Positions 17,377 through 26,194 of a stretch of 64,000 nt of DNA are shown here, piece after piece. The notes beneath the pieces are model-generated. The model had not been told where the DNA came from, did no database searches, and was given only the letters and a program-made list of their open reading frames with translations. Positions within the stretch are counted from its first letter, which is position 1; every line of letters starts with the position of its first letter. The stretch is from EB88 sp965199135 (GTDB taxonomy: Bacteria > Acidobacteriota > Terriglobia > Terriglobales > Acidobacteriaceae): the NCBI GenBank assembly GCA_965199135.1, contig OZ240685.1, positions 2,108,001 to 2,172,000 of the forward strand, written 5' to 3'. A program made the position numbers and the translations under genes.

Positions 17377-18267
17377 ATGCCGTTGGCCACGACCCGACCT
17401 GTTCCGGTTTCCTCCCAGTCGATGCTGACCCGCCGCGCCTTTCTTGGGCTTGGAGGTGCTGCTGCCGCGGGCCTCCTGTTGTATGCCGGGGAGATCGGCC
17501 GCCATGAGCTGGTGCTCGAGCGCATCACCATCCGTATCCCTGGTCTCGCCGAGGCGTTTGCCGGCATGCGCATCGCCCAGATCTCCGACATCCACTTCTT
17601 CGAATACACCGAGCCCTTCTTCGTGAAGCGTGCGGTGCGGGAGATCAACGCGCTCAAGCCCGATATGGTGCTCGTTACCGGTGACTTCGTGTCGATGGCG
17701 CCGGTGGAAAAAGGTCGCGCCGAGCATTACATCCCGCTTGTCGCCGAGCTGCTGAGCCACATTGAATGCCCGGTGAAGTATGGCGTCCTCGGCAATCACG
17801 ACTGGATGGTCAACGGGACAGAAGTGATGGAGTGCATGAAGGCTGTGGGCATCCCGATCCTGCGCAACAGCAATGTGCCGATCGAGAAGGATGGCGCGCG
17901 CTTCTGGCTGGCCGGCATTATGGACGCCCTGAGCTGGGAGGCGGACCTGAACAAGACCATGCCGGTCACTGCCGAGAGGGACAAGGAGCCGGTGATCCTG
18001 ATGGCGCACGAGCCGGATATCCTGCCGGCCGTCGCGGGCCTGAACCAGGTGGACCTGATGCTCTCCGGCCACACTCACGGCGGCCAGGTGCGCATCCCGT
18101 TCTTCCCGCCGCTGCTGTTGCCGCCGCTGGGCAAGCGGTATGTTGAGGGGCACTTTGCAATGGGGCGCACGCAGCTGTATGTGAACCGCGGCCTCGGTGC
18201 GGTTGGTTTGCCGTTCCGGTTCAACTGCCCGGCAGAGCTGACGGAGATTACGCTTCAGCCTGCTTAG
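17377..18267 (+). CDS. Tat-exported metallophosphoesterase
   Basis: A 296-residue calcineurin-like phosphoesterase. The N-terminus carries a twin-arginine motif (LTRRAFLG, Arg19-Arg20) before a hydrophobic stretch, so it is probably exported folded through the Tat system. All dimetal ligand motifs are present: SDIHFFE, VTGDFVS, LGNHDWM, MAHEPD and SGHTHGGQ. The family resembles YkuE/YaeI enzymes; the substrate is not known. ATG 17377 lies only six bases after a TATAGT box (17366-17371) and has no ribosome-binding site, so the transcript might be leaderless. ATG 17422 is an alternative. Confidence 0.87.
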   Translation: MPLATTRPVPVSSQSMLTRRAFLGLGGAAAAGLLLYAGEIGRHELVLERITIRIPGLAEAFAGMRIAQISDIHFFEYTEPFFVKRAVREINALKPDMVLVTGDFVSMAPVEKGRAEHYIPLVAELLSHIECPVKYGVLGNHDWMVNGTEVMECMKAVGIPILRNSNVPIEKDGARFWLAGIMDALSWEADLNKTMPVTAERDKEPVILMAHEPDILPAVAGLNQVDLMLSGHTHGGQVRIPFFPPLLLPPLGKRYVEGHFAMGRTQLYVNRGLGAVGLPFRFNCPAELTEITLQPA

Positions 18268-18271
18268 CCGC

Positions 18272-18303
18272 GGATCCTTCGCTTCGCCCGGGATGACACC
18301 GTG
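18272..18303. repeat. Possible dispersed intergenic repeat
   Basis: GATCCTTCGCTTCGCCCGGG followed by ATGACA resembles the widespread intergenic element that reads on the other strand as GTCATCC-type sequence with GCGAAGCGAAGGATC. Only one good copy is in the window, so the call rests on resemblance. Confidence 0.35.
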
Positions 18304-18514
18304 GTTGAGCGTCCTGTGTCTCGCGTTGAAGACGTCTGCGGATGGGAGTCTCAATCGAGCTAGGCAGCGCGGGCGAAGCACTACCCACATCTCAGAAGCG
18401 AGATGCCTGCCTCATCGGCCACACCGCGCCCGTCTATACTGAAGCGTAGTTCCCATCTCTCTGTGCGCCCGCTGCCTCCATCGCAGCAGGGCGCGCCAAG
18501 GCCTGTTCGCACCC

Positions 18515-20488
18515 ATGATTCGCTTCCTGCAAAAAGACAACCGCTTCATCAAGGCGATCTTCATCGTCATCATCTCGGTCGCCTGCATCACGATGGTGAT
18601 TACGCTTGTCCCCGGCATCTTCCAGAGCGCGGACGCGACGTCGCAGGGGACCTATGCGACGATCCGTGGCGGCAATCCGTTCACCCGGATCTTTGGTGGT
18701 TCGACGCAGGTCACGACACAGGATGTGCAGGCGGCGGCCCAGCGGATGCTGCAGCGGCAGGGATGGCCCGAGGCGGCGCTGCCATTCGTGATGCAGCGGG
18801 CAGGGCAGGGGCTGATCCAGCAGGCGGTCATGCTCTCGGAAGCCAACAAGCTTGGCCTGCAGGTCAGCGATGACACCGTGCGCAAGTTTCTGCACACCGG
18901 CCCGATCGGTGCGGCACTGTTTCCCGGCGGTCAGTACATCGGCGACCAGCGCTACGCGGAGCTGATCCAGGACAACTTCGGCATCTCGCGCGAGCGGTTC
19001 GAGGCGGAGATCAAGAAGGAGCTCGAAGAGGCGCGGCTGCGGGATCTGGTGACCGGCAGCGTGGCGGTCTCGGACTCCGAGGTGCGGTCCAACTACATCT
19101 CTTCGGCAACCAAGGTGAAGTTCACCTATGCCGTCCTGACCTCGGACGATCTCGCAAAGACGATCAACCCGTCTGACGCCGAGTTGCAGGAGTTCTTCAA
19201 GTCGCATGGCCCGCTCTACGCGACGGCGATCCCGGAGCAGCGCAAGCTCCAGTACCTCGTCTTTTCCGCAGACAGCCTGCCGGGCGGCACGCCCCAGGTG
19301 ACGGAAGCCGAAGAGCAGGCGTACTACAACCAGCACGCAGCAGACTACAAGGTCGACGACCAGGTGAAGGTGCGGCACATCCTGATCAAGGTGACTTCGC
19401 CCGCCGATGACGCGGCTGCCAAGGCGAAGGCAGAGCACATCCTCGACGAGCTGCACCACGGCGGCAACTTTGCCGAGCTTGCCAAGGCGAACTCGGACGA
19501 TCCGGGCTCCAAGGCGAACGGCGGCGAGCTCGGCTTCATCAAGAAGGGCGCAACGGTCCCGGCATTCGAGCAGGCTGCGTTCTCGCTCGAGCCCGGGCAG
19601 ATCTCGGGCCTCGTGAAGACCCAGTTTGGCTACCACATCATCCAGACCGAAGAGAAGCAGACCGCGCATACCCGCCCCTTTGATGAAGTGAAGCCGCAGA
19701 TCCTCGCAGCGCTCACGCAGCAGAAGGAGCAGGCCGCGCAGCAGAACTTCGCGAACCAGCTTGCCAGCGAGGCTGCCAAGTCGGGCCTCGCAGCGACCGC
19801 GGCGGCGCATCATCTGCAGCTCGAGACCACAGGGTATGTTGCGCAGGACGGCGTGGTGCCGGGCGTGGCCGATGCCTCGAAGCTCCTGACTGCTGCCTTC
19901 TCGGCATCGAAGGGCGCAGCGCCCGAGACGGCGAGTACGGGCGATGGCTACGCGGTGTTCCAGGTCGAAGATGTGCACCAGGCACACGCGCCGGATTTTG
20001 CGAGCTACAAGGACCACATCCTGGCTGACTTCCGCACGCAGCAGACCCCCGTGCTGCTCGAGCAGAAGACCACGCAGCTTGCAGACAAGGCCCATGCGTA
20101 CAACGATCTCGCGAAGGCTGCGAAGGAGCTGGGCGCGACCATCAAGACAAGCGACTTGGTAGGCCGTGACGGCCAGGTGCCGGACGTGGGTGCGCTCGCA
20201 ACCGCAGCGCCGCAGCTGTTCTCCCTTCAGGTCGGCCAGATCAGCGGACCCATCCGCGGCGACCGTACCGGCGTGGTCGCGAAGATCGACGACAAAGAGG
20301 AGCCTGCAGCGCAGGATGTCGCGCAGCACCTGCCGGCAGCGAAGGAAGCACTGCTCGATCAGAACCGCGAAGAGGCCTTTGCCGTCTTTGTCAGCAATCT
20401 GACGGAGCAGTACCAGAAGGACAAGCGCATCGTCGTCAGCAAGCAGGCTCAGACGGCGCCGCAGCTGCCGGGGCAGCAGGGCAACTAA
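18515..20488 (+). CDS. PpiD-like peptidyl-prolyl isomerase/periplasmic foldase
   Basis: A 657-residue protein anchored by one N-terminal membrane helix (about residues 13-33), with the rest periplasmic. A SurA/PpiD-type chaperone region comes first (about 60-260). A parvulin PPIase domain follows (about 285-375) with VKVRHILIK, NGGELGFIKKG and VKTQFGYHIIQ. The long Ala/Gln-rich C-terminal region includes a second, degenerate rotamase-like segment. It probably helps outer-membrane and secreted proteins fold, such as the TonB receptor and Wza. A TCTATACTG element (18433-18441) lies about 75 bases upstream. Confidence 0.87.
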   Translation: MIRFLQKDNRFIKAIFIVIISVACITMVITLVPGIFQSADATSQGTYATIRGGNPFTRIFGGSTQVTTQDVQAAAQRMLQRQGWPEAALPFVMQRAGQGLIQQAVMLSEANKLGLQVSDDTVRKFLHTGPIGAALFPGGQYIGDQRYAELIQDNFGISRERFEAEIKKELEEARLRDLVTGSVAVSDSEVRSNYISSATKVKFTYAVLTSDDLAKTINPSDAELQEFFKSHGPLYATAIPEQRKLQYLVFSADSLPGGTPQVTEAEEQAYYNQHAADYKVDDQVKVRHILIKVTSPADDAAAKAKAEHILDELHHGGNFAELAKANSDDPGSKANGGELGFIKKGATVPAFEQAAFSLEPGQISGLVKTQFGYHIIQTEEKQTAHTRPFDEVKPQILAALTQQKEQAAQQNFANQLASEAAKSGLAATAAAHHLQLETTGYVAQDGVVPGVADASKLLTAAFSASKGAAPETASTGDGYAVFQVEDVHQAHAPDFASYKDHILADFRTQQTPVLLEQKTTQLADKAHAYNDLAKAAKELGATIKTSDLVGRDGQVPDVGALATAAPQLFSLQVGQISGPIRGDRTGVVAKIDDKEEPAAQDVAQHLPAAKEALLDQNREEAFAVFVSNLTEQYQKDKRIVVSKQAQTAPQLPGQQGN

Positions 20489-20510
20489 ACTCCGGCCCAG
20501 GAAGGCAACG

Positions 20511-20557
20511 AGCCCGTCGCAAAGGGAATCTCCCCATGCGGCGGGCTTCTTCTTTTT
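20511..20557 (+). terminator. Terminator of the PpiD-like gene
   Basis: AGCCCGTCGC pairs with GCGGCGGGCT (one G-T pair) across a 17-base loop, followed by TCTTCTTTTTC. Confidence 0.75.
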
Positions 20558-20581
20558 CTTCCCCCCGCGACTGGATACCTC

Positions 20582-22150
20582 ATGTCTTTCGATCGCTCCT
20601 CCGGACTGCTGCTGCATATCTCCTCTCTCCCTTCCCATGGCGGCATTGGTGACCTCGGGCCCGCTGCCTATGATTTTGCGAACTTCCTTCATGCGGGCGG
20701 CCAGCGCATCTGGCAGGTGTTGCCGCTGAGCCCGGTGGGCTATGGCAACTCGCCGTACGCAGCGCTTTCGGCGATGGCAGTCAACCCCCTGCTGGTGAGC
20801 CTCGAGGTGCTGGCGGACTGGGGCTGGATCACGAAGGACCGCATCAACAGCCTGCCCGGGAAGAGCGGCGCGGTGGACTTCGACGCAGTGATCGAGCAGA
20901 AGCTGCCGCTCTTGCGCGAGGCCGCGAAAAACTTTCTCTCGCAACACACCGATGAGCAGTGGCGGCGCTTTGAAAAGTTCGCTGCTGACAAAGCTGCGTG
21001 GCTCGATGACTACGTCGCGTTTGTTGTGTTGCGCGAGCAGAACGGCAATGCACTGTGGACCGAGTGGCCGAAGCCCCTGGCGCATCGTGAGCCGGCTGCG
21101 CTTGAGGAGTTTCGCAAGGGCAACCACGAGGCGCTCGAGGTTGAAAAGGCGATCCAGTTTGCGTTCGATGAGCAGTGGTATCACCTGCACACCTACTGCA
21201 GGGAACGCGATATTTCTCTGATGGGCGACATCGCGATCTTTGTTTCGTTCGACTCGGCGGATGTGTGGACGCATCCGGAGCTATTCGAATTGAACGACGA
21301 TCTTTCGCCCAAGCGCGTCGCGGGCGTACCGCCCGATTACTTCAGCAAGACAGGCCAGCGCTGGGGCAATCCGCTGTACCGCTGGGACCGGCTGGAGCAG
21401 GGGGGCTTCGGCTGGTGGGTGGACCGGATGCGTCGCGCGAGCGAACTCTACGACATGATCCGGCTCGACCACTTCCGCGGCTTCGAGGCGTACTGGGCGA
21501 TCCCGGGCGAGGACGAGACGGCTGTCAATGGCAAATGGGTCAAAGCACCGGGCCACGCGTTGTTCGCAAGGCTGCGTGAGGCGCTCGGTGAGCTGCAGTT
21601 TGTGGCCGAGGACCTGGGCGTGATCACCGAGGGGGTCGAGAAGCTGCGTGATGACTTCGCGTTCCCGGGCATGCGCATCCTGCAGTTCGGCTTCGGGAAC
21701 CGCGGCGCGCACAGTTACCTGCCTCACCGCTTTGTGACGAACACGGTCGTCTACACCGGGACCCATGACAACGACACAACGCTTGGCTGGTGGCAGAACG
21801 GCGCGACCGAGGAAGAGAAGGCCGCGGTCGAGGCTTATGTGAAGCCTGCTGATGACGGGCCGGTATGGTCGCTGATTCGGCTTGCCTCGACTTCGGTGGC
21901 GGACCTGTGCCTTTTCCCGGTGCAGGACGTGATCGGCGTCGGCACGGAAGGACGCATGAATGTGCCATCCGCCGCGACAGGCAACTGGAGCTGGCGCTTT
22001 GAGCAGTCGGCACTGACGAAAGACATCGCGGAGAAGCTACGGGGGATCACCGATGGCGCGGATCGAACGGTCGCCGCGCAGAAGGAAATTGCTGACGCAA
22101 AGAAGAGGGACGCGGAGGAAGCAAAGAAGCTGGCAGAACAGGAGCAATAG
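20582..22150 (+). CDS. malQ: 4-alpha-glucanotransferase (amylomaltase)
   Basis: A GH77 enzyme that transfers alpha-1,4-glucan segments between maltodextrins and releases glucose. The catalytic residues are visible: the nucleophile Asp296 in RLDHFRGFEAYW, acid/base Glu343 in VAEDLGVI and Asp396 in GTHDNDTT. The N-terminal LLLHISSLPS and GYGNSPYA motifs are typical. After the normal end of the fold, about 25 charged residues (roughly 497-522, Ala/Lys/Glu-rich) form a predicted helical tail, unusual for MalQ. It faces treY convergently and shares a bidirectional terminator with it. Confidence 0.95.
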   Translation: MSFDRSSGLLLHISSLPSHGGIGDLGPAAYDFANFLHAGGQRIWQVLPLSPVGYGNSPYAALSAMAVNPLLVSLEVLADWGWITKDRINSLPGKSGAVDFDAVIEQKLPLLREAAKNFLSQHTDEQWRRFEKFAADKAAWLDDYVAFVVLREQNGNALWTEWPKPLAHREPAALEEFRKGNHEALEVEKAIQFAFDEQWYHLHTYCRERDISLMGDIAIFVSFDSADVWTHPELFELNDDLSPKRVAGVPPDYFSKTGQRWGNPLYRWDRLEQGGFGWWVDRMRRASELYDMIRLDHFRGFEAYWAIPGEDETAVNGKWVKAPGHALFARLREALGELQFVAEDLGVITEGVEKLRDDFAFPGMRILQFGFGNRGAHSYLPHRFVTNTVVYTGTHDNDTTLGWWQNGATEEEKAAVEAYVKPADDGPVWSLIRLASTSVADLCLFPVQDVIGVGTEGRMNVPSAATGNWSWRFEQSALTKDIAEKLRGITDGADRTVAAQKEIADAKKRDAEEAKKLAEQEQ

Positions 22151-22171
22151 GCTTCCTCGCTGCAGAACAAA

Positions 22172-22208
22172 AAGGGCCACTCCCCAACGGGGAGTGGCCC
22201 TTCTTCTT
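22172..22208. terminator. Bidirectional terminator between malQ and treY
   Basis: A 12-bp perfect stem GGGCCACTCCCC/GGGGAGTGGCCC with an AAC loop, flanked by AAAAA on the left and TTCTTCTTT on the right. It can terminate both convergent genes. Confidence 0.9.
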
Positions 22209-22216
22209 TGGGGCGT

Positions 22217-25144
22217 TTACGCTTTGCGCGTCAACACTGCCACCGGGAAGTCCGCGAAGGCTTCGTCGAGTGAGAGCGATCCGGTCACTGCAGTCTCCTT
22301 GCCCGTGAAGGCGTTCGTCCAGCTTCCGGATGCAGAGTTCGGTAGCGTGACCGCAAGCCCATTCCACTCCCCTGCAAGCGGCAGCGTGGCGCCGCCGCCT
22401 GTCAGCGTGTACGTGAAACGCGGCAGCACAACCAGCACGTTCTCGCCGCGCAGGTAGGCGAACGCGTGATCCGGCTCGCTGACTTCCAGGGGCGTGTACG
22501 CGCCCTCCTCGAAGGCAGCACGATGCTGATTGCGCACGGAGAGGGTGCGGTGCATCGCGTACAGCTTGATGCGGCCGTCCTCGAGGCTGGAGAGCACATC
22601 CTTTGCGGCCTCCGCGGGCGCAAGCTTGTCGAGGGCCTCAAGAGTTTTCTGACGCGTCTCGTAATCGACGGGACGGCGATTGTCGGGGTCGACCAGGCTC
22701 AGGTCCCACATGTCCGTGCCCTGGTAGAAGTCCGGGACGCCCGGCGATGTCGCCTTCAACACCATCTGCGCCAGGGAGTTTACCGCGCCATGCACCTTCA
22801 CGCTCCGGAGCAGCTCCGCAAGCTCCTTCACAAACTCTGTCTGCCCCGCGTCCTCCGCCGGCGTCAGCAGCTTCTCGACAAAGTTCTGCACCGCCGCGGT
22901 GTACTCGGGGCGTGGGTTGATCCAGCTGACATTGACCTTGCCTTCGCTGAGCGCCTTGGCCATGTACTCCTTGACGCGATCGCTAAAGCCGGGCTGGTCG
23001 ACCTTGAGCCATGGCCATGCGCCCACAATCGTCTGGTAGATCATGTACTCTTCGTTCGCATCCGGCGCCACTGCGCCATCCTCCAGCGTGGTCTTCAGCC
23101 CAGCGTTTGCCTCGGCCCAGTGCTTCACCTGCGCTTCCCAGGCATCCGGCATCTCGGAGAGCACATTGAGCCGGTTGCGCACATCCTCACTTCGCTTGGT
23201 GTCGTGGGTCGAGGTGGTGAGCATCGCATGCGGCGTGTTCCGCTGCCGCTCTGCATTGGCCTTGTGCAGCACCTCGGGCTTGATGCCGAACGACTCCATC
23301 GCCGAGCCGACTTCGTTTGACGAGAGGAAACGGAAATACACGTAGAAGCTGGTGTCCTCGACACCCTTCGCCATGACGGGCCCGGTCAGCTGCTGAAACT
23401 TGAGCGCGAAGTAAAGCTGCGCCTCGTCGCGGGCTGCATCGCCCTGGCCGCGGCCTTCAAGCAGAAGCACCTTCTCCAGGTACTCGAAAGCCGACGCATC
23501 GACCGAGGCGTTGCGGCGACGCGCGAGGCGAATCGCTGTCCGGATGGTCCTGGTGTCCTCATCGGAGTACTTCCCGCGCTCATCGATATAGGTGCGGTAG
23601 ATGGGGAAGCAGGCGATCGTCTCGCGAATTACCGTCTCCAGAAGATTGTCGGTGAAGTCGCGAACGTGCCGATCCCGGCGCACCAGGTGCGACAAGAGAT
23701 TGCGCAGTACCGAAGTCTCGCTCGAAAGCGACGACAACATCACGTTGCGCTTTGACTCATAGACGATCTGCGAGGGGTTAACGCGACCGCCGATAAAGTC
23801 CGAGTAGATCGCGTCGAAACGCTGCTTGTTCTTCGGCTGGATGAAGAACTGGTTTGCGAAGTGCACAAAGTCGTAGCCCGAGGTGCCCTGCACCGCCCAG
23901 GAGCGCGGCAGCACCTCTCCTGGCTCGAGGATCTTCTCGACGACGCAGTACAGCGGCAGCTTTGCATCGGTCCAGTCGTGCCCGCGCGTCGCGTCGACGA
24001 TATCTTTCTCGATGCCGCTCGGGGTCGTCTCGCTCTGCTCTTCCTTTGGACCCTTGCACTTCGCCGCGATGAAGAGTTGCTGCAGGCGTTCGAGGTACAC
24101 GCGCGGGTTGAACATGCCGTCGCAGTGATCGATTCGCAGCCCGGTTACATCGTCATGGGCAAGCAGGCGGCGGATCAGGGAGTGCGTCTTCGCGAAGACC
24201 TCCGGGTTCTCCATGCGCAGACCTACCAGGTCATTCACATCGAAGAAGCGGCGATAGTTGATCTCTTCACTCGATGTGCGCCAGAACGCAAGCCGGTAAG
24301 GCTGCACTTCGAGCAGCGCATGGAGGGCGTCAAAGGAGTGCGGCTCGCCTTCGGTGCCATTGATGGCCTCGGCTGCCTTGTCAAGCGCCGGCTGGAGCGA
24401 CTTGGCTTCGAGCACCCCGGTCAGGCGTGGCTTCAGCTCCTTGAGTCGGGACTGCCGCTGATCCACAGCCTCTCGCTCGGTGCTCTCGTGAACCGGCAGT
24501 TGCGCAAGTTCGTCGAGCAGCGCGCGGAACTCCGGCGTCACAGCAAACTCTGCATCGCGCTCCTTCGGGAACACCATGGGCAGGGTGCGCGGTGCGATCG
24601 GCTGGATGTGGTCGTAGTAGGTGATCAACGCGCGGCCGGCTTCGAACTTCACCTGCAGCTGCTTGCCCTCGAGCGCCTCGCCGTACTGGCAGCCCAGGAT
24701 CGGCAGAAGCAGCTTGTTTTGCATGTCCGGTTTGAGCGGCTCCCAGTCGATGTCGAAGTACTCCGAGTACTCCGACGCGCGGCCATTCTCGAGCACGTCC
24801 TGCCACCAGATCGACTTGTTGCCGACGCCCATGTGGTTCGGCACCGTGTCGAGCAAGAGGCCCATCCCGCGCTCGCGCAGCGCTCGCGAAAAGGGCGCGA
24901 ACTTCTCTTCGCCGCCCAGCTCCGGGTTCAGGCAGTCATGACGCGCCACGTCGTAGCCGTGCATGGAGTGGGGCCGCGCTTCAAAGATCGGCGAGACGTA
25001 CGCGTCGCCGATGCCAAGCCGCTTGAGGTACGGCAGGATGGCCTGCGCATCGGTGAAGGTGAACTTCTCGTGCATCTGCAAGCGGTAGGTAGAGGCGGGA
25101 ACACGGGCGTCGGTCCGGAGCGTGGTCTGTATGCAGTCCGTCAT
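22217..25144 (-). CDS. treY: Malto-oligosyltrehalose synthase
   Basis: A GH13 enzyme that turns the reducing-end maltose unit of a maltodextrin into a trehalosyl unit by intramolecular transglucosylation. It begins ASTYRLQMHEKFTF and contains VPNHMGVG. The nucleophile is in GLRIDHCDG (about residue 335), the acid/base Glu in VVEKILEPGE (about 398), and TTSTHDTKRSED is near 644, all characteristic of TreY. The 975-residue length is on the long side. ATG 25144 removes a 50-residue Arg-rich, unconserved extension. The partner TreZ, which would release trehalose, is not in the window. Confidence 0.94.
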   Translation of the reverse strand: MTDCIQTTLRTDARVPASTYRLQMHEKFTFTDAQAILPYLKRLGIGDAYVSPIFEARPHSMHGYDVARHDCLNPELGGEEKFAPFSRALRERGMGLLLDTVPNHMGVGNKSIWWQDVLENGRASEYSEYFDIDWEPLKPDMQNKLLLPILGCQYGEALEGKQLQVKFEAGRALITYYDHIQPIAPRTLPMVFPKERDAEFAVTPEFRALLDELAQLPVHESTEREAVDQRQSRLKELKPRLTGVLEAKSLQPALDKAAEAINGTEGEPHSFDALHALLEVQPYRLAFWRTSSEEINYRRFFDVNDLVGLRMENPEVFAKTHSLIRRLLAHDDVTGLRIDHCDGMFNPRVYLERLQQLFIAAKCKGPKEEQSETTPSGIEKDIVDATRGHDWTDAKLPLYCVVEKILEPGEVLPRSWAVQGTSGYDFVHFANQFFIQPKNKQRFDAIYSDFIGGRVNPSQIVYESKRNVMLSSLSSETSVLRNLLSHLVRRDRHVRDFTDNLLETVIRETIACFPIYRTYIDERGKYSDEDTRTIRTAIRLARRRNASVDASAFEYLEKVLLLEGRGQGDAARDEAQLYFALKFQQLTGPVMAKGVEDTSFYVYFRFLSSNEVGSAMESFGIKPEVLHKANAERQRNTPHAMLTTSTHDTKRSEDVRNRLNVLSEMPDAWEAQVKHWAEANAGLKTTLEDGAVAPDANEEYMIYQTIVGAWPWLKVDQPGFSDRVKEYMAKALSEGKVNVSWINPRPEYTAAVQNFVEKLLTPAEDAGQTEFVKELAELLRSVKVHGAVNSLAQMVLKATSPGVPDFYQGTDMWDLSLVDPDNRRPVDYETRQKTLEALDKLAPAEAAKDVLSSLEDGRIKLYAMHRTLSVRNQHRAAFEEGAYTPLEVSEPDHAFAYLRGENVLVVLPRFTYTLTGGGATLPLAGEWNGLAVTLPNSASGSWTNAFTGKETAVTGSLSLDEAFADFPVAVLTRKA

Positions 25145-25293
25145 GGTAGCGGTCTTGATTCCTTGCCGAAGGCGGCTGTGTCGTGCGTTGGTGTTCGGGA
25201 GACTGAGGCACAAAGGCGTGGCGAAGCGCTCGGGGAGTGGCTTCGCTCGTTCACTTGGATGCACGCTCGACGTCCGGTTCCCGAGGTGTCGCA

Positions 25294-25302
25294 TCTATAC
25301 TG
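25294..25302 (+). promoter_or_regulatory. TCTATACTG -10-like element
   Basis: TATACT is a near-consensus -10 hexamer, 39 bases before the 63-residue gene at 25341. No matching -35 is evident. The same nine bases occur at 18433-18441 and, on the minus strand, at 29515-29523. Confidence 0.4.
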
Positions 25303-25340
25303 GAGACAGCATCACGACTGCACCAACCTGAAGGAGCCCC

Positions 25341-25532
25341 ATGCCACTGTCCGGCGAAGCGATCCGCCTCATGAACTACGTTGACGATGTGTCCACCACG
25401 CTCCGCCGCATCATCGCCCTGTCGATCAGCCTGACCCAGGAAGAGAAGAACCGCGTGAGCGAGCACCTGGCGAAGTCCGAGCCGAATATCGAGTCCGTGG
25501 TCAAAGCTCTGACCGCCCCGGTCGAGAAGTAG
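25341..25532 (+). CDS. Small hypothetical protein, 63 residues
   Basis: A short, mainly helical protein with no signal peptide or membrane segment. LMNYVDDVSTTLRRIIALS is followed by an acidic-basic stretch (LTQEEKNRVSEHLAKSEP). AAGGAG lies close before the ATG, and a TATACT box is 39 bases upstream, so expression is likely. It lies eight bases before the next gene and is probably co-transcribed with it. No function can be assigned. Confidence 0.65.
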   Translation: MPLSGEAIRLMNYVDDVSTTLRRIIALSISLTQEEKNRVSEHLAKSEPNIESVVKALTAPVEK

Positions 25533-25540
25533 GCATCCCC

Positions 25541-26095
25541 GTGACGGCCCCGGTCCCCCGGCCGATCGAGCGCATCGCGATCATCGGCGCCGGGGCAGGC
25601 GGACCAGTCTCGGGCGCCACGCTTGCGCTGCTGTGCAGCCGCGCCGGGTTTGAGACTGTGCTTGAAGATGTTCTACCCAGCAACCTCCGTCGCGCCCAGG
25701 GCGTGATTGAACAACAGGCGCCCTCGCCCAGGCTGCGGTATGCGTCCTCGATCGAAGAGGCTGTCCGCGACGCCGATCTCGTGATCGATACCGTGCCCGA
25801 TGAACTCGAGTCGAAGCTGGAGATCCTGAGCCTGCTCGATCGCATGGCTCCCCCGCATACCTTGTTTGCCACGCCCACGGCGGTGCTCAGCATCGCGGAT
25901 CTCGCATCGTGCACCTATCGTGCGGGGCAGTGTTTCGGGCTGCAGTTCATCGCGCTTCCTCCGGAGCAGGCGCTCGAGATCGCACTGCGTTACGCGCCGG
26001 CCTGTGAGGCTGCAACGACTGTACGCCTTCAGTCGGTTCTCAGAAGGCTGGGCGCAACGTTGACAGTGGAAGAGGATCTAAGCGCGCTCCCGTAG
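25541..26095 (+). CDS. 3-hydroxyacyl-CoA dehydrogenase-like NAD-binding protein, lacks C-terminal domain
   Basis: A 184-residue protein consisting of the Rossmann half of the 3-hydroxyacyl-CoA dehydrogenase family. The NAD-binding glycine motif is IIGAGAGGPVSG, and SIEEAVRDADLVIDTVPD matches the region that normally reads AVEDADLVIEA(V/I)PE. It stops where the catalytic C-terminal domain should begin, and the expected catalytic His-Glu pair is not evident. It is therefore unlikely to be a normal beta-oxidation enzyme. The start is GTG 25541. It could be a decayed gene or a specialised binding protein. Confidence 0.62.
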   Translation: MTAPVPRPIERIAIIGAGAGGPVSGATLALLCSRAGFETVLEDVLPSNLRRAQGVIEQQAPSPRLRYASSIEEAVRDADLVIDTVPDELESKLEILSLLDRMAPPHTLFATPTAVLSIADLASCTYRAGQCFGLQFIALPPEQALEIALRYAPACEAATTVRLQSVLRRLGATLTVEEDLSALP

Positions 26096-26194
26096 CGAGT
26101 TACGGGCACTTATGCGTGCTGAAGATTCCTTCGAGCAATAGTTGCGTGTCTCGGGTATAGTTGCCGAACCTTCTGGCAGGAGCGAACCGGCATC

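Noticed and set aside
18434..21274. A 946-codon open frame on the minus strand opposite the PpiD-like and malQ genes
   Set aside because: It is a by-product of GC-rich codon bias. The plus strand carries two recognisable proteins with motifs and terminators, and the minus frame is Arg/Leu-rich without any family signature.
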